In this document: piece after piece, positions 9,201 to 18,400 of the stretch
Numbering within the stretch: the stretch's first letter is position 1
Layout: each line of letters opens with the position of its first letter
Assembly: GCA_947501265.1 (NCBI GenBank)
Contig: CANMVY010000011.1
Span: forward strand, 1-64,000
DNA: 64,000 bases
Reading direction: 5' to 3'
DNA from: Bacteroidota bacterium
Lineage (GTDB): Bacteria; Bacteroidota; Bacteroidia; UBA7662; CANHCV01
Notes under the pieces: generated by a model
Seen by the model: only the letters and a program-made list of their open reading frames with translations
Told to the model about the DNA's origin: nothing
Databases searched by the model: none
Translations under genes and position numbers: made by a program

Positions 9201-10553
9201 CGTTCCATTCGGTAAAGTGGTAGAAAGAACATGCGAGGCTGCAGAACCAAAAATGATTTTTCCTTCCATGGCTGTTCCTGCGGTCATATTACGCGCGGTG
9301 GTATAAATCCCAGAAGCCACATCGTAAGCAGCCATCCACCAATCGGGTTTGTTGTTCGTTGAACTCAAAGAACTTTGAGTTTCAAACCAGTTGAAGAAAA
9401 GTTTGTCTCCATTCAGGTTCCGAGACGCACAAGGACGCAAGTCTGAGGTCAATTGACCAGTTGATGAAAGACCAATTAAACCGCGATAAGAATTCGGATT
9501 TCCTAATTTTTTTACGGATAAAACCGTCAAACCATCGGTAACAATGTCTACCAATGCCATGTTCGATGCACCCGAGGCAAGCGTATCAAAAGAATACAAG
9601 CTGCGAGAAACGGAAGTAAGGATGTGCAAATTTCCATTTTGATCAACCGTAGCGCTCAACTCCCAACCACACGTAGGATTCCAAGTAACACCCAATGCGG
9701 TGCGAACCAATGCGGAAATACTCAATTGAGTAGGAGAGCTCCAAGTGTCGCCACCATCAGTACTGCTCATTACGATGGGCAAATATGTAACGCCAGTGTC
9801 GGCTCCAGTGTACGATTGGTGACCCAAACCAACAATAAAACCTTTGTTGCCTGATTCATTGAAGGCCATGGCTACGTCCGGCAAACCGGGTTCATCCAAG
9901 GTGGCAGCCGCAGTCATAGGGATGGATAAAAATTGAGTAGAATAATTGAAACGATTGCCCGAAGGGGTAAGCTTGGTTAACGTAAGCGTATCGGTAAAGT
10001 CAGAGTTCCCAACACCAATCGAACCGTTTTTATCCAACAAAAGCATTCGATCAGATAAAGAAACAACGGAAGAAATAATTTGGCGCAAGGTGTCTTGACG
10101 AGAACGAAGAGGAGTATCAATGTTTAAAACAGTTCCACCCGCGGTTGCTACCGATACTACGGTAGTTCCATAAGAGTTCCTTGCAGTATTGCTCACGATT
10201 GGAATAATTCCGGTAGCCCAAACGTTGGAAGGATTGGTATTTCCAGATGGATTAAAGAAAGCCATTTTGGGCAATCTTCCTCCTGGAGTAACTCCCCAAG
10301 AAGTGATTTTATCTACAACCCATGTGTTTCCACCATCCATGGAAACATCCATTTTAATGGTATTGTTAATAGGACTGGAACGATGAACCCATCCCACTAA
10401 ATTTTGAGCCGGGTAGCAAGCCAACCCTTGACGGGTACCATAGGCATTGGAATAACCGGTTCTAGATGTACCTAGATTTTTTACCACCAATTGCGCATTT
10501 GCTCCATAAGCAAACATCAACAAACAAAAAGAAAATAAGAATTTGGTTTTCAT
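6279..10553 (-). CDS. Large T9SS sorting-domain protein with BNR/sialidase-like N-terminus and Ig/PKD-like repeats
   Basis: 1424 aa; SxDGGxTW motifs; repeated NQWHRNGSVISGATSSTYSATQ modules; LYPNPASESVTLILP...LDLQGKVMFN...GIYFVSIQT C-terminus. Confidence 0.85.
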   Translation of the reverse strand: MKTKFLFSFCLLMFAYGANAQLVVKNLGTSRTGYSNAYGTRQGLACYPAQNLVGWVHRSSPINNTIKMDVSMDGGNTWVVDKITSWGVTPGGRLPKMAFFNPSGNTNPSNVWATGIIPIVSNTARNSYGTTVVSVATAGGTVLNIDTPLRSRQDTLRQIISSVVSLSDRMLLLDKNGSIGVGNSDFTDTLTLTKLTPSGNRFNYSTQFLSIPMTAAATLDEPGLPDVAMAFNESGNKGFIVGLGHQSYTGADTGVTYLPIVMSSTDGGDTWSSPTQLSISALVRTALGVTWNPTCGWELSATVDQNGNLHILTSVSRSLYSFDTLASGASNMALVDIVTDGLTVLSVKKLGNPNSYRGLIGLSSTGQLTSDLRPCASRNLNGDKLFFNWFETQSSLSSTNNKPDWWMAAYDVASGIYTTARNMTAGTAMEGKIIFGSAASHVLSTTLPNGTTDYEVPVTYTALGAAGSLADSVFHKYLQGGKINSSVFVTGVSISSSAGTNLCSGASTTLTSSSATGNQWHRNGSVISGATSSTYSATQAGLYYSVVGPDTSNRITLVAVTSPATPSVSPAGPLTLCAGTAINLSTSWTSGTTVQWFRNGNLVSTVTNSGSFSADSAGSFTAKIQVSGCTSSASNAVTINAGVKPVVNFTLSDTVKCFIGNQFQINSTSSVSSGTLSLSWNFGQGATSTSTNNSRTYTSAGTYVVKLVATSSTGCSDSTSKSLRVIAQDSARFSVTGATTFCSGDSVRFSSSATSGIAWLRNNSAISGATSPIYFAKQSGSFRLVVTTNGCVDSSTATSVTVNALPATPTITRNAALLTSSAASGNQWFLNGSAISGATGTTYTATQNGNYSVTVTNASGCSSSSSSILVQLNTAPVVTTSTALTFCQGGSVLLTSSAATGNVWHRNNAPISGATAATYSATQTGTYFTVVGADTSNRILVTVNSIPATPAISPSGTVALCTGQSTNLSTSIPAGGSLAWSLNGSALGTTTATLPVNGAGSYTAVITQNGCSSASSAAVNVSINPYPSVGFTVNDSDQCLRGNQFTFTNTSTIASGTTTSTWTVNGSTISTTNSNATYTTSGTKTVKLVVSSAFGCADSTSSTVVVYDQPSARFGLNTNSVCFRGHVLRVTDSASIATGTLNHFYDFSNGFTSTAIAPTYAYPAAGNYTIKQVVTSNFGCTDSTFRAVSIKPNFNISISAVGSTSFCDGDSVVLNATTQGANVAWYRTTTSVGTGTSYVAYQSGSYQAITTTNGCSDSSSSISVVNNPLPATPSISRNANVLSTNATAGIQWYYNGNIIAGATSSTINANQNGLYYVVVTNAAGCSATSLTLQVTGVGILENLSGRLSLYPNPASESVTLILPEVMKAEGNVQILDLQGKVMFNTLVSPGTKQISMNVEIIKAGIYFVSIQTSEGILQGKFVKH

Positions 10554-10784
10554 AGTGCAAAGGTATTTCGAGCAAAAAGTTTAAAGGGTGGATTCCAAAA
10601 AATTAATGGTTAATTCGCTTTGAATTAAAATAGCATCAGCGCGAAAGCCACTATAAACCAAAGTGAAAATCAAACAAAAAACACAATACGCCGAAAAAAG
10701 AGGGGTTTTTCCCCAACGAAAGGGAGCAAAAGAACATCAAAAAAAATTAACATGGAATTAATGTAAAGTTGCCTGGTTTCTTTT

Positions 10785-11117
10785 TTAGATCGAAGCGTCT
10801 TTTTGATACTCCGATACCGTGGAAATGGTTGTTACCAAGCTTCGGTAAAAAGAATAAAACTCGCTTTTCCCCAAGTCTTTGGCGCGCCGATGCAAAGTAT
10901 GGTTCTTCCAAATTTCTACAGCGCTCCCATCTTTCCAATAACTGATGAAGATTCCATTGATGCCGTTTCTAACCGAATCCCAACCCAGAAAACCTTCTAT
11001 TTCACTGGCCGACTGTAAGGTAGCCTCGTCGAAAAACGTGTACGTTTCAGACGTTTCAGGCCTTATGCTGATAAAAATTACAGCAATGTTACCCGATTGA
11101 AGGACTTCAGTTTTCAT
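10785..11117 (-). CDS. Antibiotic biosynthesis monooxygenase (ABM) domain protein
   Basis: 110 aa; IEGFLGWDSVRNGINGIFISYWKDGSAVEIWKNHTLHRRAKDLGKSEFYSFYRSLVT is characteristic of ABM-like dimers. Confidence 0.75.
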   Translation of the reverse strand: MKTEVLQSGNIAVIFISIRPETSETYTFFDEATLQSASEIEGFLGWDSVRNGINGIFISYWKDGSAVEIWKNHTLHRRAKDLGKSEFYSFYRSLVTTISTVSEYQKDASI

Positions 11118-12286
11118 TACCCTCCGTACTCGAAAGTTCCATGAGAACTGCTTACGGTAACTTTGCTTCCTTCACTTCCCTCGCAATGACCGATCACCTG
11201 GGCTTCCACCCCGAACGATTTTGCGATCGAAATGAGTTCATGGGCCATTGTTTCTTCTACATAAACTTCCAAACGGTGGCCCATGTTGAAGACTTGGTAC
11301 ATTTCCCTCCAACTCGTTCCCGATTCTTGCTGAATCATGGCGAAAAGCGGAGGCGTTGGAAAGAGGTTATTTTTCACCACGTGAACGTCGTTCACAAACT
11401 TTAATACTTTGGTTTGCGCTCCACCCGAACAGTGAATCATTCCGTAGATGTGGGAGCGCATGGTTTCAAACATGGCTTTCACCACGGGCGCATACGTTCG
11501 GGTTGGAGAAAGAATCAATTTTCCTACATCCAAGGTGGTTCCTGAAACAGGTTCGGTGAGTGATTTAGATCCAGAATAAACCAAATCTGCCGGAGTTAAT
11601 GGATCGTAACTCTCGGGAAAAAGAGCGGCTAGTTTGTTTTCCAACACATCGTGCCGAGCACTGGTCAACCCATTGGAACCCATCCCGCCGTTGTACTCGC
11701 TTTCGTAATTTGATTGCCCAAAACTGCTGAAACCCACCACCACCAAACCTGGGCGAATGCGGGCATTATCAATCACTTCAGAACGGCGCATCCGAACGGC
11801 CATCGTGGAATCTACAATAATGGTTCGAACCAAATCACCCACATCGGCGGTTTCACCGCCTCCAAAATGAATGTCCAAACCGAATGCATTCATCTGATCA
11901 ATGAATTCCTGGGTTCCAGAAATCACTGCTGAAATCACTGCTCCAGGAATCAAATTTTTATTTCTACCGATTGTAGAAGAAATTAAAAAATTTTTTTCGG
12001 CCCCAGCACACAATAAATCATCCAAATTCATCACCACGGCATCTTGAGCTATGCCCTTCCAAACCGACAAATCTCCTGTAGTTTTCCAATACAAATACGC
12101 CAATGACGATTTGGTACCGGCTCCATCAGCATGAATTAAATTGCAAAAGGCGGGGTCGCCAGCTAAAACATCGGGCAAAACTTTGCAAAATGCTTGGGGA
12201 AAAAGCCCCTGGTCCAAGGAAGCGATGGCTGCATGAACCTCTTGTTTATCGGAAGAAACTCCTCGTTGTGCGTAGCGATCAGACAT
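11117..12286 (-). CDS. purM: Phosphoribosylformylglycinamidine cyclo-ligase (AIR synthase)
   Basis: 389 aa; YAQRGVSSDKQEVHAAI, HADGAGTKSSLAY, GGGETADVGDLVRT, GFSSFGQSNYESEYNGGMGSNGLTSAR. Confidence 0.85.
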   Translation of the reverse strand: MSDRYAQRGVSSDKQEVHAAIASLDQGLFPQAFCKVLPDVLAGDPAFCNLIHADGAGTKSSLAYLYWKTTGDLSVWKGIAQDAVVMNLDDLLCAGAEKNFLISSTIGRNKNLIPGAVISAVISGTQEFIDQMNAFGLDIHFGGGETADVGDLVRTIIVDSTMAVRMRRSEVIDNARIRPGLVVVGFSSFGQSNYESEYNGGMGSNGLTSARHDVLENKLAALFPESYDPLTPADLVYSGSKSLTEPVSGTTLDVGKLILSPTRTYAPVVKAMFETMRSHIYGMIHCSGGAQTKVLKFVNDVHVVKNNLFPTPPLFAMIQQESGTSWREMYQVFNMGHRLEVYVEETMAHELISIAKSFGVEAQVIGHCEGSEGSKVTVSSSHGTFEYGG

Positions 12287-12324
12287 GCCACAAAGATAAA
12301 TCTCAAAAAGAGCGGAAGGCGGAA

Positions 12325-13104
12325 TTATTTTACCACCAATATCCCCATTTTACCCAAATCAACCCAACGATCTACCCAGGGCCTTGTTACTAGCTGTTCC
12401 CATGCTTGTTTCATGCTCGGACTCCAACGAATATCATCCAAAACCATCCAACCACCCGACTTCATGTTCCCGAAAATGTCATCGGCATACTTTTGTGTTG
12501 CAAACCCATCGTGATGACCGTCAATAAAAACCAATCCAAAGTCATGATTTTCTTCAAGAACCTGCGGAAGCACATCGGAAAAACGACCGGTGATAAGAGT
12601 CACTTGTTGGGCATCTGAAAAGGCATTCCTTGCTAAATTGGCGGTGTTCGGATCTCCTTCAATAGAAATCCACTGATTTTGGAAATGAGATCCTGTAACC
12701 AAATACCTTAGGCCGATGCCCAAGTTTGTGCCCAACTCCAAATTCACTTTTCCGGATTTCAATTGGGCCAAACGCAACAGCAATCTTCCCCACTTTTCAG
12801 AACTTGCTGTTCGAGAAATCATGGTTTTTACCTGTACCGAACGCACAACCCCAGCATTTGATCCCAATTGAGGTGACATTCCGGAAACAGCTCCAAAATC
12901 CAAAACCTCCAGCACCTCTGAATCGGATTCCAAAATCGTTTGAGTGTGTTTTTGAACCGGCTGAACCGCAGCTCCATGAACGGCAAACGTACGAGCCGCT
13001 CGAATTTGCTCTTGATCTGAAACGTCCCAACCTGCGGAAAACTCACATTTCCAGTACTGATTCCACTGCTTAATTCTCCAAAAAAGCGCTGATAAACTCA
13101 TCAA
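12325..13104 (-). CDS. Class I SAM-dependent methyltransferase
   Basis: 259 aa; NLELGTNLGIGLRYL, SIEGDPNTANLARNAF, LVFIDGHHDGFATQKY. Confidence 0.75.
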   Translation of the reverse strand: MMSLSALFWRIKQWNQYWKCEFSAGWDVSDQEQIRAARTFAVHGAAVQPVQKHTQTILESDSEVLEVLDFGAVSGMSPQLGSNAGVVRSVQVKTMISRTASSEKWGRLLLRLAQLKSGKVNLELGTNLGIGLRYLVTGSHFQNQWISIEGDPNTANLARNAFSDAQQVTLITGRFSDVLPQVLEENHDFGLVFIDGHHDGFATQKYADDIFGNMKSGGWMVLDDIRWSPSMKQAWEQLVTRPWVDRWVDLGKMGILVVK

Positions 13105-14075
13105 TGATCCCGGTGAGCAAAGAGATGAGCCATTTCCTTAAACAAAGAAGTGTCGCCTTCAATCCACGATAACTCCTTCAAAGCTTCGTTGAGAAATTGA
13201 TCTCGAACGGCTTCTGTTTTTTGTTTCGCTTGGGTTGCGTCGTACCAAGCCAAAGTTCTTTCAATTTTTTCAACCGAGGGGGGTAAACTCCAAATGAATT
13301 GGGCATCCTTTTTTTGATCCTCGTTTGAATTCTCCCATGCTAAAATGGTTAGCAAGGTTTTCTTATTGACTAAAATATCGCCACCAGATTGTTTCCCTGT
13401 TTTGGTGGAATCTCCGAAACAATCCAATAAATCGTCTTGAATTTGAAAGGCTAAACCGGCAGCTACCGCAAATTTGTACCAGGTATTTGCAAGATCAGCT
13501 GAAACGCCAGCGACCAACGCGCCCATTCGAGCGGCTTCGCCCAAAAGTACACTGGTTTTAAAACGAATCATCTGCAGGTATTCCGTTGAAGAAACCATTG
13601 CTCGTTCTTGGAATTCCATGTCCCACTGTTGCCCCTCGCACACCTCCAAAGACGTTTGAAGAAAGTGCGACGTTAAAACGCCACATAAAGGATTGGGATA
13701 CTTCATCAATTGCTGGTATGCAACCACCAACATGGCATCACCGCTAAGAATTCCTGTTGCGAGGTTGTTTCTTAAATGAACGGTAGGTTGACCACGACGC
13801 ACCGGAGCTTCATCCATAATATCATCGTGCATGAGTGAAAAATTATGGAAAAGTTCTACGGCAAGGGCGGCGGAAATAGCATCGTTGAATGCTTTTCCAT
13901 GGTGTTGAGCTACCCAAATGGTTAAGGCTGGACGCAAACGCTTTCCGCCAAGAGAAAGCAAATAACGACCGGGTTCATAGAGGCCATCAGGAGAACCCGA
14001 AGGAGTATAAAAAATGGAATTTAATTGTTCCTCGAATAGAGGAAGCGTTGTTTCTACTTGTTGTGAAAAATTCAT
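13101..14075 (-). CDS. Polyprenyl synthetase (trans-isoprenyl diphosphate synthase)
   Basis: 324 aa; GGKRLRPAL, LMHDDIMDEAPVRRGQPTVH, FQIQDDLLDCFGD. Confidence 0.92.
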   Translation of the reverse strand: MNFSQQVETTLPLFEEQLNSIFYTPSGSPDGLYEPGRYLLSLGGKRLRPALTIWVAQHHGKAFNDAISAALAVELFHNFSLMHDDIMDEAPVRRGQPTVHLRNNLATGILSGDAMLVVAYQQLMKYPNPLCGVLTSHFLQTSLEVCEGQQWDMEFQERAMVSSTEYLQMIRFKTSVLLGEAARMGALVAGVSADLANTWYKFAVAAGLAFQIQDDLLDCFGDSTKTGKQSGGDILVNKKTLLTILAWENSNEDQKKDAQFIWSLPPSVEKIERTLAWYDATQAKQKTEAVRDQFLNEALKELSWIEGDTSLFKEMAHLFAHRDH

Positions 14076-14470
14076 TATCCTTTTTCGGTAGCCATGACCA
14101 CCTTAATTTTTAATTTGGTGGTAATTTGAAGAACATCTACTAAATCTTGAACAGAAAGAGATTTTTCGATACGAAGCACAATGGTTGGCTCATCAATACC
14201 AACAATGGCATTGGCCAATGCATTTTCCAATTCAGCGGTGGGAATTTCTACTTTATCGATAAAAATTCGCTTATCGGCCGTAACGGAAAGAGAAATTTGT
14301 TTTTTATTGATTTTTTGGGATGCAGTTGCCTTTGGAAGAAACAATTTGATTACGTTCGGATTGGCAACGGTTGAAATGATCAGGAAGAAAAGAAGAAGAA
14401 AAAACATGATGTCGTTCAGAGCCGACGTAGAGACTTCGGCAGCAAACCGATTTTTGCGGCGAATATTCAT
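14075..14470 (-). CDS. exbD: Biopolymer transporter ExbD/TolR
   Basis: 131 aa; single TM near N-terminus, STSALNDIMFFLLLFFLIISTVANPN. Confidence 0.88.
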   Translation of the reverse strand: MNIRRKNRFAAEVSTSALNDIMFFLLLFFLIISTVANPNVIKLFLPKATASQKINKKQISLSVTADKRIFIDKVEIPTAELENALANAIVGIDEPTIVLRIEKSLSVQDLVDVLQITTKLKIKVVMATEKG

Positions 14471-14472
14471 GA

Positions 14473-15120
14473 TTACAACAACAAGTTTTTGAACTCCAAC
14501 ACTTGGCGTTGCATTTTCAGCAAAAATCCATCAATTCGCCCTTGAAGCAAGTGCAGAAAAGTATAAGCCAATACACCCACAATCAAACCAGCACCGGAAG
14601 TGATCATTTTTTCATAAAGACCACCGGAAATGATCCCGATAGAAATGTTGTCTTCCAAGGAGATTTTGTAGAAGATCTTGATTACCCCAGAAATGGTACC
14701 AATGAAACCCAACATGGGAGCAATACCAGCAATAATTCCCAACACGCCTAATTTCGATTCCATGGCTGATAGTTCAATAGAAGCAGCATCTTCCATGTGG
14801 CGATCCATTTCCGACATGGGCCGGGAAATTACCTTCAACCCTTGACCGTAAATTCGACCCATGGAGCTGCGTTCGTTTTCACACAAAGCTATCGCGCTGT
14901 TCACGTTACCGTCGTTCAAACCCGTTTTTATGCTTCCAATCAAACTGGGGTTTACCTTGCTGTTCTGAGAAATATAAATCCAACGTTCGATGAATAGATA
15001 AAGAGCAATGATCAACAATAAGACGATAGGAATCATGATAGGTCCGCCTTTGGAAACCAATTGAAAGAAGGATAGTTCCTGGCTGGTTGCAATCTGAAGC
15101 ATAGGATTAGTTTTAAACAA
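14473..15120 (-). CDS. exbB: MotA/TolQ/ExbB proton channel protein
   Basis: 215 aa; LGVLGIIAGIAPMLGFIGTISGVIKIF and C-terminal TM pattern. Confidence 0.9.
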   Translation of the reverse strand: MFKTNPMLQIATSQELSFFQLVSKGGPIMIPIVLLLIIALYLFIERWIYISQNSKVNPSLIGSIKTGLNDGNVNSAIALCENERSSMGRIYGQGLKVISRPMSEMDRHMEDAASIELSAMESKLGVLGIIAGIAPMLGFIGTISGVIKIFYKISLEDNISIGIISGGLYEKMITSGAGLIVGVLAYTFLHLLQGRIDGFLLKMQRQVLEFKNLLL

Positions 15121-15190
15121 AGCTATAACGAAAAAAGGAAGGAAAGATTGGATGTGAAAAGTTTCCCAAAGTTGTTTTCAAAAATGTACA

Positions 15191-15424
15191 CTACGATAAG
15201 CGCCCTACCATCTCAAACTTTTCAAACACTTTTTCCGTATGGGGCGCATCTTCAAGTTCTTTCGTTAAATCTTGCCCGGCCCAATGTTCATAATGCTTCC
15301 CATTCTTCCACAGCCGAGAGGAAGTAACATCGTAAACCCGGCCCTGAAACGCCACATAAATGGTTTCTTTGTCTTGGCCGTTATGAAGAGCCAATTCATT
15401 TCTCGAAAAGATACGCATGCACAA
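15191..15424 (-). CDS. Cytochrome b5-like heme/steroid-binding domain protein
   Basis: 77 aa; RNELALHNGQDKETIYVAFQGRVYDVTSSRLWKNGKHYEHWAGQDLTKEL. Confidence 0.8.
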   Translation of the reverse strand: MCMRIFSRNELALHNGQDKETIYVAFQGRVYDVTSSRLWKNGKHYEHWAGQDLTKELEDAPHTEKVFEKFEMVGRLS

Positions 15425-15428
15425 AAAT

Positions 15429-15460
15429 AAAAAGGGGGCTCGTGATTGAGCCCCCTTTTT
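15429..15460 (-). terminator. Rho-independent terminator of 2851-aa T9SS protein gene
   Basis: AAAAAGGGGGCTC-N6-GAGCCCCCTTTTT perfect 13-bp stem. Confidence 0.85.
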
Positions 15461-15476
15461 TTAAGGTATGAACCGA

Positions 15477-18400
15477 TTAATGTTTAACCGTAATCTTTTT
15501 CGTTGTAACTGAATTATTTGAGTGAATGTTCAACAAATAAATTCCGTTCGACAAATCAGACACATTCAAATCAACCGCGTTAGCCAATGAATTGAATTCT
15601 ACACGACGAACTACTTTTCCATCTACAGAAGTTACTTCTACGAACACACCGTTCATGGAAGAAGAAGACTGAAGTGTAATGACATCGTTCGCTGGGTTTG
15701 GATAAACATTGATCAACAATTCGTTGTTTGAACGAACGTTGTTCACCAAATGAGCAGGAGCATTGCTGAAGATTCCGTTGGTTGTTTGCAAACGAACTCG
15801 AACCATCACTTCTCCATTAGCAAGCATAGCACGATCGAAAGATGCAGCATAGGCTTTATCTGATCCATTGGTGTTTACCGTACGGATGGTTGACCAATTG
15901 ATTCCATCTGTGCTTTGTTCAATGATGAACTTGCTGTTAGCAACTTCTTGAGATGCAAACCAACGAACCGTAACTTCTTTATTTCCTAGGGTCAAATCGT
16001 TGGTTAACCAATCTACTTGGAAGGAAGAAATTTCTGGCATATCGGTAGTTGGCAAAATACGAGACGTTAATGCTTCACGCATTTGAGGACCACCAGTCAT
16101 TCCAGAAGCACCTGTCAACAATTTGGTTAAGAACATATCTGTTTGTCCCAAAGAATTTACTGAAGTAGATCCCAAGGTGGTTGTTCCAGCAGAAGTACCT
16201 GTTACGTAAACCGCACCAGAAGTACTAACCGCAACATCTGAACCAGATTTAGCAAAAGAACCAGTAGAAGAAGAACGATTGATCCAATTGGTATTTCCGT
16301 TCATATCAGCAGAGTAAACGAACATATCGCCCAAACCTGTTGAATTCAAGGAATAACCACGGAAGAATGCGTTGTTTTGGAAGAATCCAGATCCAACAAC
16401 ATTGTTAGAAGCATTGTAAGTAGACAATTTACCGAAGTTATCAGAACCTGTTCCACCCATGGAATAAACCCACTGGTAAACACCGGCTGCGGTGAACTTC
16501 GTTACAAAAATATCTTCAGCACCTCGTGTAGGAATCATTCTAGATACAACACGAGCTCCAGGAGCATCGATATGCAAGTTGAATGTACCAGAAACAACTA
16601 CGTTACCAGAAGCATCCAATGCAATACCGTTACCATACTCAGATCCAGTACCAGATAGCGTACGACCCCATACCATAGAACCGTTTGATAGGTTGTGTTT
16701 ACCAACAAACATGTTAAAGATACCGGAAGAAGCCAAGTTGTAAGGACCAGAAATATCACGGTTGTTACAGAAATAACCCGTGGTATAAAGGAAGTTGTTG
16801 TCGATGGCAAGAGCATTGGCCATATCAAAAGAATAACCTCCTTGACTTACTACCCAATTTGCTGCACCAGTTGACAAGTTCATCGAACCAACCATTACAT
16901 CTGATTCACCAGCGGAAGAAATCGTGCTACCAAAAGTCAATGAATTACTGAAGCCACCTGCGAAGTAAAGGTTTGAAGCATCAACTTTAATATCATTGAT
17001 GACTTCGCTACCAGTACCACCAATTTTAATGGCATACTGAACAACACCCGCAGTAGAGTATTTCACCACAAATCCATCGGTAGAACCATTGGAAGTCAAT
17101 GAAACGTTACCCGCTTTGATGGTGCCTTGGAAGCTACCTGCAACATAAATGTTACCAGAAGCATCGGTTGCAACAGCACGAACATTTTCAACATTAGTTC
17201 CTGTAATGGTACGTGCCCAGAAAGCAGTACCCAAAGAATCGGATTTAATAATCATAACATCGGCATTTCCCTGGCGGAAGTCACCTTTCAAGGTATCGCT
17301 ACCAATAACAGCTTGATTGCTGTAAGTACCTACAGAAACAACGTTACCTGATAAGTCAGTTGCAACAGCACGACCTTCATCCAACAAATTGTTACCATAA
17401 GGCTTAGACCAAGAGAAATTCATGATAGAAGAAGTACTGTTGTAAGTAACATTCACCGTGTCATTGCTGCGAACAAAATCACTAACAAAAGAGTGGTAAT
17501 ACTTAACCGTATCAATTGCGTTTAAGGTAGGTGTAAGAGTAGTACCAAAATAAACTGACGTCGTATCTCCAACATTCAAGTTCAATGCTGGTGTAGTAGA
17601 AGAAACAACCGCTCCGTTGCGAGAGAAACTGAATGAAACTCCAGAACCAGAATAGCTTACAGGTCCGTTGTTCTTCACAACAAAACGGATGTTACGCGCT
17701 GTACCAGCAGAACCAGAACCTGTACCCGCTGCAGTAGCAAATACATTCTCAATGCTGATATCACGAATGTCAGGGTGGGTCAAGCTAATGTTAAAGTTAC
17801 CAGTACCACCTTTACCACCTGTTTGGTTGGAAACACGAATGTAATAAACCTGACCAGGAACAAATGCTGTTGAAGTGTAAACTTCTTGAACATTCATCGC
17901 GGCTGAAGTAGCACATGCAACTTGGGTTAATGAACCACAAGAATAAGAGGAATTACCTGTAGTGAACACCTGAATAGCAGGGTTGAACTGAACTCCAGGA
18001 GTTACAGGAGAAACACGAATGGTGTGCGTTGTATAATCTGCGCGGAATGCAAACCATACATCTGCCGCTGCGGTAGCACAGAAAGCAGGCGTAGTGCTGA
18101 TTGTTGCATCGATCACCGAACGTGATGGCAAGTTTGATGGAATCGCAAAACTAGAAGTCAAACGAACAGCTCCAGAACACTCATCGTTCACCGGTGGTGG
18201 TGGCAACAATACGGCAACCAAGTTGAAGTAACCGTTGTTTCCAGAAGGAACAGTGTACAACGAATCGTTTTGATAAACGCGAACGTAATACGTCTGGTTC
18301 TGAGCAGAAACCAAATCCGTGTCTTGAGTAGAACCACCTGTACCATCGTAAATGTGAGCAACGGCTGTTAAACTTCCGCAACCAGTACGAGAAGAATAAA

